Assembly: GCA_019636375.1 (NCBI GenBank)
Contig: JAHBXS010000003.1
Span: 868,001 to 932,000, forward strand
Reading direction: 5' to 3'
Length of the DNA stretch: 64,000 bases
Origin: Pirellulaceae bacterium
GTDB lineage: Bacteria > Planctomycetota > Planctomycetia > Pirellulales > Pirellulaceae
Shown here: piece by piece, positions 37,711 to 47,328 of the stretch
How positions within the stretch are numbered: the stretch's first letter is position 1
Layout of the letters: the number at the start of each line of letters is the position of its first letter
Position numbers and translations under genes: made by a program
Notes under the pieces: model-generated
Databases searched by the model: none
Told to the model about the DNA's origin: nothing
Seen by the model: only the letters and a program-made list of their open reading frames with translations

Positions 37711-39258
37711 TTAGTCCCGTGGGATCAGCATCTTTTCAAACGTGTCCAAATCTGTCTCTGCCGGTATTCTGCGGACCGATCCGTCGTACATCGTCACCAG
37801 CAACTGTTCTCCAGGCTCGAGTGCCATGAACATCGCCATCGCTTCGACGTGTGTCAGATCGTTGTTTTGCGTCCAGGGGACTCGTTTCGAACCTGCGATA
37901 AAACAGATCGTATTCGCCGTCCCGTTGGTAATGTCATTCAACACGTTCACGTCGGATTTAACCCAACACATATTCGTCATGCCATCCGTGCCAAATAGTT
38001 CCGGCATTTTGTCCAGTAACGCTCGGTTGTGCGGGCTGTCCCACGGTTGGGACAAATCGAACTCTGCGTGAAGGTCCCCCTGGTTGATCAAGGGCAACAG
38101 GCTCACCCGCCAACTGAGGCTTTCATGTTGGTCTGGGTTGTCCAAGAAAGGAAGTCGCCCGTAGGCATCGTGATAGTTGTGCATGGCGATCAGCATTTGC
38201 CGTTGGTTGTTGAGGACTCTCACCTCTTGAGCCGAATTCTGAACGCCCTTGATGAACGCCTTGCCAATCGCTCCGCGAATTTCTACGCGCCGCCCGGTGG
38301 ATCGAGCCCTCAGCGATTTGACCAATTCGGCACTTGTATCCGCTCCGCCCATCGGGAGCGGGAACTGCGGCATCGCTTCCGGCGACGACTTGAACTCGTC
38401 GATATATTTTTGTGCAATCGTTAAGATTCTTTGAACATCGGTTGCGTTGCGGCATTCGAGGTCCAATCCCAAACTGAGTTGGTCGTCAAAGTTAGCAAAC
38501 AGGGTCAACCCGTCCACGGACTCCAGGGCTCGCAGGTCATCGACCAACTCGCTGGGGAGTGCTCCTTCCGCCTGGGCGATTCCTTCGGAAATCATTTTGC
38601 GTAGCGACTCCATGTCGACTGCCATGATGAAATCACTTCGAGGCGCTTGTCGAAATAGTTGGTCGGCCTCTTTGGTCGCTTCCGGCAATCCCTTGGGCAG
38701 CAGAGAATAGAGTGAACTAAAAGCGACGACTCGTCGATCTTCCAGAACAGCCACCGGGCTGGAATGTTCGGGGTCGAGTGGAAAATGCCGGATACCATCG
38801 ATTTCCTCGCCGGGTGCTTGTTCAACTTGCTCTTTGAAGCGACTGTACCCAGGCGACGGAGAAAATGCCTGCTCGATGTAGAAGTGGACGGCAGGGTTGA
38901 GGCTGAAAGGCCCCTGGTCGCTCATCGCCGCCCAACGCTCGACCAGCAGCGTCAAATCCTTCGGCAGGGCGAGGACTCCGTGAACCGTTTTCGGCAAGTA
39001 GGGCATGTCGCTGAATGGGGTCGGGAATCTGCCGTCCTGGGCCATGTGTTTAAAAAACGGAGCTTGCGACATCCGCTCGAACTCGATTTCGAACATGATG
39101 TTGGTCACAAAGCTGCCACGGTCGTCAGCGGGTTGGTCCGAGCTTGCGGCAGGGCGATTTTGGGCAACCAAACTCGCTCCCATTCCACAAAGGTACACCG
39201 CTTGGCAAATTGCAACGGCGCGGAAAAGAATCAGCCATTTTAACTTTTTGTGTAACAT
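37711..39258 (-). CDS. DUF1559-like secreted protein heading the GntR/ABC operon
   Basis: About 515 residues from the start at 39258 (MLHKKLKWLILFRAVAICQAV..., a signal peptide). The C-terminal ~180 residues show DUF1559-type features: NNQRQMLIAMHNYHDAYGRLP, LSWRVSLLPLINQGDL and a final MYDGSVRRIPAETDLDTFEKM. The preceding part (TM-free, helical and beta) is unrecognised. Unlike most DUF1559 proteins, the N-terminal prepilin-like motif is absent. Its stop lies 6 bp before gntR, so it is probably co-transcribed. Confidence 0.75.
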   Translation of the reverse strand: MLHKKLKWLILFRAVAICQAVYLCGMGASLVAQNRPAASSDQPADDRGSFVTNIMFEIEFERMSQAPFFKHMAQDGRFPTPFSDMPYLPKTVHGVLALPKDLTLLVERWAAMSDQGPFSLNPAVHFYIEQAFSPSPGYSRFKEQVEQAPGEEIDGIRHFPLDPEHSSPVAVLEDRRVVAFSSLYSLLPKGLPEATKEADQLFRQAPRSDFIMAVDMESLRKMISEGIAQAEGALPSELVDDLRALESVDGLTLFANFDDQLSLGLDLECRNATDVQRILTIAQKYIDEFKSSPEAMPQFPLPMGGADTSAELVKSLRARSTGRRVEIRGAIGKAFIKGVQNSAQEVRVLNNQRQMLIAMHNYHDAYGRLPFLDNPDQHESLSWRVSLLPLINQGDLHAEFDLSQPWDSPHNRALLDKMPELFGTDGMTNMCWVKSDVNVLNDITNGTANTICFIAGSKRVPWTQNNDLTHVEAMAMFMALEPGEQLLVTMYDGSVRRIPAETDLDTFEKMLIPRD

Positions 39259-39722
39259 TGGTGCCTCGAAAAAATTTGTAATCAATGGGTTATCAACGAC
39301 CAACCATTGGGGAATCGAACCGTTATTACGTTTACCAACAATTGACATCCCAATGGCTTCGTTTGACTTTTCAACACAAGCCCTTTGTGCATTGCTCAAT
39401 TAGTACACCAATGCACAAAGGCGGTCAAGGGTTTGGGGTCGAAAAAAAGGAAAATTCTGTCGCTTCTCGCCGTACGCCAGCAAAACTTGAAAACGCCTAT
39501 GAAACGTAGCGGAAGTCGGCAAAACTTTCGGGAAACGCAAAATGGCACTGAGACGTGACGAAAGTCTTGACGACTTCCGCTACGAACGCCCTCCAATGCT
39601 GGGATTTAGCGAAATTAGGTGATTTTCCTGACGCTTTTGTCACCAAATGGCGATTGGGGCACACCTATTGATACCTTTGGGCAAGTAAATTGAGATTTCA
39701 CGATGTTTGATTGAGGTGGCAG
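39259..39722. other. divergent promoter region with operator candidate
   Basis: Lies between the minus-strand DUF1559/gntR operon and the plus-strand sigma-factor gene. It holds a perfect 12-bp inverted repeat (CTTTGTGCATTG 39383-39394, CAATGCACAAAG 39409-39420), a candidate GntR site, and the dispersed repeat at 39505-39584. Confidence 0.45.
39505..39584. repeat. dispersed inverted-repeat element, copy 2
   Basis: The left arm starts CGTAGCGGAAGTCGGCAAAA at 39505. The right arm, CGAAAGTCTTGACGACTTCC, begins at 39559 and runs on to GCTACG at 39584. Same arms as the element at 23869-23945, and closer to perfect self-complementarity. Confidence 0.75.
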
Positions 39723-41519
39723 ATGAATACGCTGGTTGATTCGACCCGAAATGAAGATGCTGGCCTTTGGCAACGGGTGCTGGCGGGCGAACCAGCGGCT
39801 TTTGAAGAGGTCGTCACCAAGTACCAGAACCTAGTCGCGGCCGTGGCCTACAGTTCCACCGGAAATTTCGCGCTCAGTGAAGAGGTCACCCAAGAGACGT
39901 TTTGGCAGGCGTGGCGGCAAAGGTTTCAGTTGCGAGATCATTCACGACTGGCCCCTTGGTTGTGCGGTATCGCGAGGAACTTGGCAGCGCAAACTTCGAA
40001 AAGGGAATCGCGACATGCCGCCGAGGAGCTGATCTTCGACTTCGGTTCAACCTTTGACGACCCTGTACAGAATTCGATTTCCACTGAGGAACGCGCGATC
40101 GTTTGGGAGACGCTTGCCGAGATTCCCGAGACCTATCGTGAGGCTCTGGTGTTGTTTTATCGTGAGGGGCATTCGATGGCGGAGGTTGCGGCGGCGCTGG
40201 ACGTTTCGGTCGACGTCGCCAAACAACGGGTCCATCGCGGACGCGAGTTGTTGCGGGCGACGCTGGCGACTCGCGTCGAGGACGTTCTGGTCCGCAGCCG
40301 CCCGGGACGATCCCTCACAACCAAAGTCATGGTCGGAATGGCGGCGCTGGGTGCATCGCTGAAGGCAACCGCCAGCGCGGCAACGGCCAGCGCGGCAACG
40401 GTGGGAGCAACCACGGCGGGTACATTCACCGCAACTGAAATCGCGAAAGCGGCTGCGGTCAATACAGCGGGTGGTGCGGTTGCCGCAACAGTAAAATCTG
40501 CCGCGATGACAGGTGCGGCCGGAGGACTGTTGGGTGGTTTGGTCGGAGCTGCGGGAGGATTAGGAGGGGCTTACTTGGGGAGCTTTCTGCCCGCTCAAAT
40601 GGCCGAGACGATGGCTGAAAGAAAGCTACTCGAAAAACATGGTCGCCGCACTTTTGCAGCAGCCCTCATATTTACGGCAATTATCTTGGTTCAAACACTG
40701 CTCTTGTTTATCCCCGGTGGTCTGTTCTGGTATTTCTTGTTGCTCGTGATTGTGACGTTGGTGTTTGTCGCGACGACGATCATCTTGGCTGTCAAAACTC
40801 AGTGGGAGGTTCAAAAACTTCGCGCAGGCCTCGCTCCTGACGCCGAGCCCAATCCCTCGCCGCTCCGACGCAAAATCATTCCTAGCAGGTTCATCTATCG
40901 CGGGCGGCGGTTTACCAGTCGCTGGAGACTCTTCGGAGTTCCCTTGATTGACATTCAGTTTAGCGACGTGTTTGCTGGCGGGAATCAAGCGAAGACGCAA
41001 CCCGGAAAGGCCTTCGGCTGGGTCGCGATCGGCGATCGCGCGACAGGTTTATTGTTCGCGGCGGGTGGGCTGGCCAAGGGGCTGATTGCGATCGGAGGTT
41101 TGGCGATTGGAGGAATTGCATTTGGAGGTGGTGCGGTCGGCGTTCTGGCGATTGGCGGTGGCGCTCTTGGTGTGATGGCATTCGGTGGGTTGGCGGTCGG
41201 CTATGAAGCGGTCGGTGGAGGTGCAATCGCTTGGCATGTTGCAACGGGGGGCGGAGCGATTGCTGGGCATTTGGCGGTCGGCGGTGGGGCTTGGGCGCAA
41301 GACTTTGCGGTCGGCGGCGATGCCTGGGCGGCTGAGGCCAACACCGAATTGGCAAAAGAACTGGCGCAGACCAAATCGAAAATCTGGATGATCGAGTGGA
41401 TGGCGAAAAACCAGCTCTTGTACCTGGCAGTGATCCTGACCATCTCGTTCCTCCCCATGCTTCTCTTACGTTTCGTTTACCGCAAGGAACTACGCGAAGG
41501 GTTGATTGAGGAAAAGTAG
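39723..41519 (+). CDS. ECF sigma factor fused to a membrane domain with glycine-rich repeats
   Basis: A 598-residue protein. Residues ~10-85 are sigma region 2 (FALSEEVTQETFWQAWRQR) and ~125-185 sigma region 4 (LAEIPETYREALVLFYREGHSMAEVAAALDVSVDVAKQRVHRGRELL). An Ala/Gly-rich linker follows, then two membrane helices (~305-355), then SRWRLFGVPLIDIQF and about twelve short A-x-G-G-type units (~440-550), ending in another helix. It is probably a membrane-tethered sigma factor with a built-in sensor. No separate anti-sigma gene is adjacent. Start 39723 follows GAGGTGG. Confidence 0.85.
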   Translation: MNTLVDSTRNEDAGLWQRVLAGEPAAFEEVVTKYQNLVAAVAYSSTGNFALSEEVTQETFWQAWRQRFQLRDHSRLAPWLCGIARNLAAQTSKRESRHAAEELIFDFGSTFDDPVQNSISTEERAIVWETLAEIPETYREALVLFYREGHSMAEVAAALDVSVDVAKQRVHRGRELLRATLATRVEDVLVRSRPGRSLTTKVMVGMAALGASLKATASAATASAATVGATTAGTFTATEIAKAAAVNTAGGAVAATVKSAAMTGAAGGLLGGLVGAAGGLGGAYLGSFLPAQMAETMAERKLLEKHGRRTFAAALIFTAIILVQTLLLFIPGGLFWYFLLLVIVTLVFVATTIILAVKTQWEVQKLRAGLAPDAEPNPSPLRRKIIPSRFIYRGRRFTSRWRLFGVPLIDIQFSDVFAGGNQAKTQPGKAFGWVAIGDRATGLLFAAGGLAKGLIAIGGLAIGGIAFGGGAVGVLAIGGGALGVMAFGGLAVGYEAVGGGAIAWHVATGGGAIAGHLAVGGGAWAQDFAVGGDAWAAEANTELAKELAQTKSKIWMIEWMAKNQLLYLAVILTISFLPMLLLRFVYRKELREGLIEEK

Positions 41520-41520
41520 T

Positions 41521-41543
41521 GACAGGTTGGCAACCTGTCCTAC
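41521..41543. repeat. palindromic intergenic repeat, copy 1
   Basis: A perfect 9-bp palindrome (GACAGGTTG-G-CAACCTGTC) followed by CTAC, directly after the sigma-factor stop. A second copy lies at 43960-43979. Confidence 0.65.
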
Positions 41544-41644
41544 GGTCGCTTGACGGCGTTGCGCTCGGGCTTTATTCTCGATGTGGGGTCGGTGGAACGA
41601 TTGGTGGTTCCCGAGTGTATTGAAGTCCTAAGAGGAATCTCATT

Positions 41645-43792
41645 GTGTTCAACTCACTTAAACTGTTGGCTTGTGCGGTCGTGTTGTTTACCGGTTTGCA
41701 AACCGGTCTTGTATGGGGGCAAACCTTGAAGTATCCAGAATCGAAAACCGTCGAACAGTTTGACGAGTACTTCGGCACCCGCGTTGCTGACCCATTTCGC
41801 TGGCTGGAAGACGATGTGCGGGTATCCGCCGATGTCGAAGCCTGGGTCGAGGCTCAGAACAAAGTCACGCTCGGCTATTTGGAAAGCCTTCCCTATCGCG
41901 AAGAGATCAAAAACCGCCTGACCAAACTGTGGGACTTCGAAAAATTCGGGGTCCCGTCGCAAGAAGGCCCGTTCTACTATTACGCCAAAAACGATGGGCT
42001 GCAAAATCAGTTTGTGATCTACCAACTCAGGTCGCTTGACGACGAGCCGCAGGTGTTGATCGATCCTAACCAATGGTCGGAAGATGGCACCATCGCGTTG
42101 GGCGGGATGTCTTTTAGTCACGACGGAAAACATGTGGCCTACTCGTTTTCCGAAGGTGGTTCTGACTGGATGACTTGGAAGGTCATGAACACGGAGACGG
42201 GCGAAATTTTGGAAGACGAAATTCGCTGGACGAAGTTCACCAGTGCCTCTTGGTCGGGGGACAATCAAGGCTTCTTCTATAGCGCGTTCGATGCCCCAGA
42301 AGAAGGCCAAACGTTCCAAAGCCTGAACCTTAACCAAAAAGTCTACTATCATCGACTGGGGACTCCTCAATCAGAAGACACGTTGATTCATGCCGACGCC
42401 GACAATCCGGAATGGGGCTTCAATGCCGAAGTCACCGAGGACGGTCGCTATCTCGTCATCACTGTTTGGAAAGGGACCGACGACAAGTACCGGATTCTCT
42501 ATCGCGATTTGCAAAACGCTCAGTCTGAACTCGTGATGCTCGTCGATAACTTCGATCAAGAATATACCTTCATTGGTAACGAGGGGAGCCGGTTGTATTT
42601 CAAGACCGACCGAGCGGCTCCCAACCGAGCCATCGTCTCGATCGACGTGGGGGCTGCCGAGGCGGATTGGCAAGTCGTTGTTCCTGAGGCTGATGAGACG
42701 TTGATCGGGGCCGGCATGGTCGGCGATTACCTGTTTACCGAGTATCTCAAAGACGCCGTGACGCAAGTCCAGATTTATGACTTGAACGGGAAGCATGTAC
42801 GCGATGTGGCGTTCCCTGGGATCGGAACGGCGTCGGGATTCTCGGGGCGTCGCTCGGACCGCGAGACGTTTTATTCGTTCTCCAGTTTTAATCGACCGGC
42901 CAGTATCTATCGTTACGATTTGGCGAGTGGCGAAAGCTCGTTATGGAAAACGGCCGAAGTCGATTTTCAACCCGATGATTTTGTGGTCGAACAAGTCTTC
43001 TTCACGAGTCGCGATGGCACGAAAGTTCCGATGTTTATCGCCCACAAAAAAGGTTTGAAAAAAGACGGAACAAATCCGACCTTGTTGTACGGTTATGGCG
43101 GGTTCAACATTTCACTCACGCCGACTTTTTCGGTTTCGCGTCTGCAGTGGATGGAAATGGGTGGCGTGTTCGCGATGCCGAACTTGCGGGGTGGTGGCGA
43201 GTACGGGGAACGCTGGCACAAGGCGGGAACCAAGACCCAAAAACAAAACGTGTTTGATGACTTTATCGCTGCCGGGGAATGGTTGATCGCCAACGGTTAC
43301 ACGAGTCCCCAGCATTTGGGAATCCAGGGGGGGAGCAACGGCGGTTTGCTGGTGGGTGCCTGCATGACGCAACGGCCTGATTTGTTTGGGGCTTGCCTCC
43401 CCGCCGTCGGCGTGATGGACATGCTGCGGTTTCAAGAGTTTACGGCTGGGCGATTCTGGGTGGACGATTATGGCAGCAGCCAGAATTCCGCCGAAGAATT
43501 TGCGGCTTTGCATGCCTATTCGCCGTATCACAATCTTCGCGATGGGGTGGCCTACCCGCCAACGGTCATCACGACCGCCGATCACGACGACCGCGTGGTG
43601 CCGGGGCATAGTTTCAAGTTCGCCGCGCGATTGCAGGCCGCTCATGCGGGTGAAGCACCGGTGTTAATCCGCATCGACACCAAGGCCGGCCACGGTGCTG
43701 GAAAACCGACGGCCAAGATCATCGAAGAGTCAGCCGACCTCTGGGCATTTTTGGTCAAGCATCTCGGGATGCAACCAAAATTCCAGCAGTAG
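41645..43792 (+). CDS. prolyl oligopeptidase family serine peptidase (S9A), secreted
   Basis: A 715-residue peptidase with a signal peptide (NSLKLLACAVVLFTGLQTGLVWG). The seven-bladed beta-propeller (~100-440) opens with the family's DPFRWLEDD. The catalytic domain has Ser in IQGGSNGGLL, Asp in TADHDDRVVPGHS and His in AGHGAGKPT. It cleaves after proline in short peptides, here in the periplasm or outside. GTG start at 41645 with an upstream AGAGGAA site. Stands alone between two copies of a short palindromic repeat. Confidence 0.95.
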   Translation: MFNSLKLLACAVVLFTGLQTGLVWGQTLKYPESKTVEQFDEYFGTRVADPFRWLEDDVRVSADVEAWVEAQNKVTLGYLESLPYREEIKNRLTKLWDFEKFGVPSQEGPFYYYAKNDGLQNQFVIYQLRSLDDEPQVLIDPNQWSEDGTIALGGMSFSHDGKHVAYSFSEGGSDWMTWKVMNTETGEILEDEIRWTKFTSASWSGDNQGFFYSAFDAPEEGQTFQSLNLNQKVYYHRLGTPQSEDTLIHADADNPEWGFNAEVTEDGRYLVITVWKGTDDKYRILYRDLQNAQSELVMLVDNFDQEYTFIGNEGSRLYFKTDRAAPNRAIVSIDVGAAEADWQVVVPEADETLIGAGMVGDYLFTEYLKDAVTQVQIYDLNGKHVRDVAFPGIGTASGFSGRRSDRETFYSFSSFNRPASIYRYDLASGESSLWKTAEVDFQPDDFVVEQVFFTSRDGTKVPMFIAHKKGLKKDGTNPTLLYGYGGFNISLTPTFSVSRLQWMEMGGVFAMPNLRGGGEYGERWHKAGTKTQKQNVFDDFIAAGEWLIANGYTSPQHLGIQGGSNGGLLVGACMTQRPDLFGACLPAVGVMDMLRFQEFTAGRFWVDDYGSSQNSAEEFAALHAYSPYHNLRDGVAYPPTVITTADHDDRVVPGHSFKFAARLQAAHAGEAPVLIRIDTKAGHGAGKPTAKIIEESADLWAFLVKHLGMQPKFQQ

Positions 43793-43959
43793 CCGGCTGT
43801 GGAAGTTTCGAGTGATGAACGTAGCCTCCGTCGCCCGACCGTGGGCTGACATACCAACTCAATGACCACCAGCCGATTACACCGGATGGGGGGCATTGGT
43901 CGAGCGGTTTTTATCCTCCGTCTAGCGAAGGAGACTACGATAGAAGCTGGGTGTAAGAA

Positions 43960-43979
43960 AGGTTGGCAACCTGTCCTAC
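43960..43979. repeat. palindromic intergenic repeat, copy 2
   Basis: AGGTTG-G-CAACCT followed by GTCCTAC, the same element as at 41521 with a slightly shorter stem. It lies between convergent genes. Confidence 0.6.
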
Positions 43980-44001
43980 ACGCCGCCGAACTCTAAGAGC
44001 T

Positions 44002-44379
44002 TTATTTGTGTTTATCGTGGCAAGCCTTGCAGTTGGTCGCTTGCTTAAGTCCCTTGCCAGCATCTTCTTGGCCCAGCATGACCCGATTCATCGCCACTAT
44101 GATTTTGGTGGTCGCAGCTTCCCAATCTGCTCGCTCACCCTTGGCTGGATCGTTGTCGAGCAAATCGACGTACAGCGCGAGGAGCTTTTTCATTTCTTCT
44201 TCGGAGGCATCACCCCCGGCGACCTTGTTCAGCAAACTATCCTTCCCATGAGCTATTTTCATGATCTCCGAAATGGAGTGTTCTGGATCGGCCTGGAGGC
44301 CAGTTCTCGTCTGTTCGTCGTTGATCATAAACGATGAGACTAAGAACAAGGAAAGCAGAGCGACAGAAAACGTTTTCAT
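44002..44379 (-). CDS. small exported c-type haem protein
   Basis: A 125-residue protein with an N-terminal signal (MKTFSVALLSLFLVSSFM) and a helical body. The haem-binding CKACHDKHK lies at the extreme C-terminus, the layout of cytochrome c' and related four-helix cytochromes, where the motif is on the last helix. It is probably a periplasmic electron carrier or sensor. No partner gene is nearby. Confidence 0.75.
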   Translation of the reverse strand: MKTFSVALLSLFLVSSFMINDEQTRTGLQADPEHSISEIMKIAHGKDSLLNKVAGGDASEEEMKKLLALYVDLLDNDPAKGERADWEAATTKIIVAMNRVMLGQEDAGKGLKQATNCKACHDKHK

Positions 44380-44534
44380 AAGGAAACCTCAGTAAAGAAT
44401 AAAGGGACATACCAAAAGTAGATCGTACCGATATCTTGCCCCATTTTAGCTAATTCAAAACCACGCGGCGGGATCCGTAACGAGAATTTTTCATGAAATT
44501 TCGGTATCCGTTTCTACCGATGATACCAGTCGAT

Positions 44535-45785
44535 TTATACCGCGATCGCTTGGGCGGGGACGGGGAAATGTTGGCACAAATCGGAGACTTCGCCGCGAAT
44601 GCGAGATAGGACGGTTTCGTCGTCGACGTGTTTGAGGACCGTTAAAATCCACTCGCCGATCGTTTCCATCTGATTGGGGCCCATGCCGCGAGTCGTCAGG
44701 GCAGGGGTACCGATGCGAATGCCGCTGGGGTCCATCGGCTTTCGCTCGTCGTAGGGGATCATGTTTTTGTTAACCGTGATCCCGCAGCGGTCGAGGGTTT
44801 CTTCCGCTTGTTTGCCGCCAATTCCAAACGGTGTGACATCGACCAGCATCAAGTGTGTGTCGGTGCCACCGGAAATTAACCGCAGTCCACCGGCCATGAG
44901 TTTTTCGGCGAGGGCTTTGGCGTTTTCGATGACTGTTTTGGAATAGGTTTTGAATTCGGGACGGAGGGCTTCGCCAAAACAAACCGCTTTGCCGGCGATC
45001 ACGTGCATCAGCGGACCCCCTTGGCAACCGGGGAAGACCATGCGGTTGACGTCTTTGGCGTAGGCTTCGCGCCCCACGATCAGACCGCCACGCGGGCCGC
45101 GCAGCGTTTTGTGGGTGGTTGTCGTTACGAGGTCGGCGACCTCGACGGGATTGTTGTACAAACCGGCGGCGACCAAGCCCGCGTAGTGCGCCATGTCGAC
45201 AAAAAGTTTCGCTCCGACATCGTCGGCGATTTCGCGGAACTTTGTATGAGGTATCTCGCGCGGGTAAGCACTGGCACCGGCGACGATCAGTTTGGGTTTG
45301 TGTTCGCGAGCAAGTTTGGCGACTTGATCGAAGTCCAGCAGATGGTCGTCTTGTCGGACACCATAGTGGAGGAAGTTGTACATCTTCCCGGAAACATTGA
45401 GTTTCATCCCGTGGGTCAGGTGCCCGCCGTGAGCAAGGTCGAGACCAAGGACGGTGGTGCCCGGTTCGATGAGACTCCAGTAAGTCGCTTGGTTCGCTTG
45501 CGAGCCACTGTGGGGTTGGACGTTCGCAAATTCCGCTCCGAACAATTGACAAGCTCGGTCGATGGCGAGTTGTTCGACTTTGTCGACGACCTCGCAACCT
45601 CCGTAGTAGCGGCGACCTGGATAGCCTTCGGCGTATTTATTGGTGAGCACTCCCCCGACGGCCTCCATCACTGCGGGGCTGGTGTAGTTTTCACTGGCAA
45701 TCATTTCGAGGCCATCGTGCTGTCGATGAGCTTCGGCATTGATCAAATCAAAAATTGCTGGGTCTTGGTGTGCAAGTGAGTGCAT
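44535..45785 (-). CDS. glyA: serine hydroxymethyltransferase
   Basis: A 416-residue PLP enzyme that converts serine and tetrahydrofolate to glycine and methylene-tetrahydrofolate. Seen: [38 protein letters not shown], the PLP lysine in [14 protein letters not shown], and [11 protein letters not shown]. Length is normal for the bacterial enzyme and the start gives the standard N-terminus. Monocistronic. Confidence 0.98.
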   Translation of the reverse strand: MHSLAHQDPAIFDLINAEAHRQHDGLEMIASENYTSPAVMEAVGGVLTNKYAEGYPGRRYYGGCEVVDKVEQLAIDRACQLFGAEFANVQPHSGSQANQATYWSLIEPGTTVLGLDLAHGGHLTHGMKLNVSGKMYNFLHYGVRQDDHLLDFDQVAKLAREHKPKLIVAGASAYPREIPHTKFREIADDVGAKLFVDMAHYAGLVAAGLYNNPVEVADLVTTTTHKTLRGPRGGLIVGREAYAKDVNRMVFPGCQGGPLMHVIAGKAVCFGEALRPEFKTYSKTVIENAKALAEKLMAGGLRLISGGTDTHLMLVDVTPFGIGGKQAEETLDRCGITVNKNMIPYDERKPMDPSGIRIGTPALTTRGMGPNQMETIGEWILTVLKHVDDETVLSRIRGEVSDLCQHFPVPAQAIAV

Positions 45786-45939
45786 GGCTCGCCAATTGTT
45801 TTAAGACTGGATAGTGTGGTAAACAAAATAACCGTGCTATTACAATAACAGATTTGGCAAGCTGGTGGGACTTGGGGCTACCTCGCCGAATGCATGGATT
45901 TTCGCGTTGTCCCGTGACAGAAAACCTATGGAATCGCGT

Positions 45940-46635
45940 TTAGAATCCAGCGGCGGCGAAGGAAATCTCTTCGGCGAGGACGAGTTTGGCGCTGCGTTCG
46001 GCGTGGGTGGGGAAGTCGGCGAAAGTAGTTGACAAATGGCCGATGTTCGAAAGTTGGGTAGGGTTCAGATTGTACTCCCCGGCGATGGACAGTGAACTGA
46101 GTCGCTCAAGGCTGGTGGTGCTGGAGGGGTTGATCGTCAGCGCATGTTCATAGGCGGAAATGGCTTGTGGGATTTGTCCATTCGCTTCGTAGACTTTGCC
46201 GATTTCGGCAAACGTTACGTCGCGGGGAAAGGCAAAACGTGTCACTTCTTCGAGACTGGCCAACGCTTCAGAAAGACGACCTTGTTCCCGTTGTACGCAC
46301 CCAAGCTGGAACCAGGCCTCTGGATTTTCGTTGTCACAGTCAAGGGCGATTTCAAGCAGTTCTTCTGCTCGACCAAACTCTCGCTCGCCTCGATAAATCT
46401 GGCCGAGGTTGACTAAATACTCGGCGCGCGTGTCGAGCGTAATGGCGTGCTCGATGGAGGCCAGCGATTGGTCGGTATGGCCCGTTTGATAGAGCACGAG
46501 ACCGGCCTGGTACCAAGCCTCGGCGTTGGTCGGGTCGAGGTAGATGACTTGAGCAAATCCATCGGCGGCCACTTTAAGATTTCCTTGCTCTACCGCCTGG
46601 TGAGCTGCTTGCATCAAGTCATCGAGAAAACCCAT
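45940..46635 (-). CDS. tetratricopeptide-repeat protein
   Basis: A 231-residue soluble protein with about five TPR units in series (for example AADGFAQVIYLDPTNAEAWYQAGLVLYQTG and LLEIALDCDNENPEAWFQLGCVQREQG). It has no signal peptide or catalytic domain, so it is probably a scaffold. The C-terminal ~50 residues are not repeat-like. Confidence 0.85.
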   Translation of the reverse strand: MGFLDDLMQAAHQAVEQGNLKVAADGFAQVIYLDPTNAEAWYQAGLVLYQTGHTDQSLASIEHAITLDTRAEYLVNLGQIYRGEREFGRAEELLEIALDCDNENPEAWFQLGCVQREQGRLSEALASLEEVTRFAFPRDVTFAEIGKVYEANGQIPQAISAYEHALTINPSSTTSLERLSSLSIAGEYNLNPTQLSNIGHLSTTFADFPTHAERSAKLVLAEEISFAAAGF

Positions 46636-46842
46636 TTATCTGGCCCCATCCTGCGGTCAAAACGTCTTTGGCGGATTTGAAAAGGTACAAGCTCTTCTTT
46701 TCGCGACACCACAAAGTTGCCATCGGCCCTTGGACGAAAAATTTTCACCTTTGCCGTCGAATCACTGCATAAAGCGAACTTTTTTTGGTGGCGACGACTC
46801 AAGATGCTAGTAGTTTTCCGTGAGTTTGCTGATTGATCGGAT

Positions 46843-47205
46843 TTACCAGCGTCGCGGAAATCCCTGCGATTGCGGTGGATAATACTGCGGGTGAATTGGG
46901 CCATACTGCGGTTGCCCGTAATAGGGCTGGACTGGAACGTTTTGGTAAGGCCCAGGACCCCACTGTGGACCTTGATAGCGGTTGTCTCGATTCCTGCCGA
47001 CCTCTCGTCCAACCAAGCCCCCGACGACGGCTCCCGTGATAATCCCGGCTGCTGGGCGGTCATTTTTGGCCCCGATGAGACCGCCGACGATCCCACCCAC
47101 GACGGCACCACGACGGGTTCCTTGTTGTTTGAAGGATTGGGCCTCGGCCGTGCTGGCGCTGATCAAAAATAGTCCGATTCCGACGATGGCAACTCGTAGC
47201 AGCAT
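46843..47205 (-). CDS. glycine-zipper envelope protein
   Basis: 120 residues from the start at 47205 (MLLRVAIVGIGLFLISASTAEAQ, a signal peptide; GGAG 7 nt upstream). The core has G-x-x-x-G repeats (RRGAVVGGIVGGLIG, ITGAVVGGLVGREVG) typical of glycine-zipper outer-membrane or 2TM proteins. The tail is rich in Pro, Gln, Tyr and Gly. Role unknown. Confidence 0.75.
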   Translation of the reverse strand: MLLRVAIVGIGLFLISASTAEAQSFKQQGTRRGAVVGGIVGGLIGAKNDRPAAGIITGAVVGGLVGREVGRNRDNRYQGPQWGPGPYQNVPVQPYYGQPQYGPIHPQYYPPQSQGFPRRW

Positions 47206-47328
47206 GATGTTCTCCGGTTGAGGTGGTTTGTTGTGTTGCCCTATTGTTACGATCAAGTCCGAATGGTCAACCGTGAAGTTTTTTTGTGCGTGTTTTTGGA
47301 ACACTTGTTTGGAGTCTTGTCGGAGAGG

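Noticed and set aside
45003-45779. 258-codon plus-strand open frame
   Set aside because: Antisense to glyA, which is certain.
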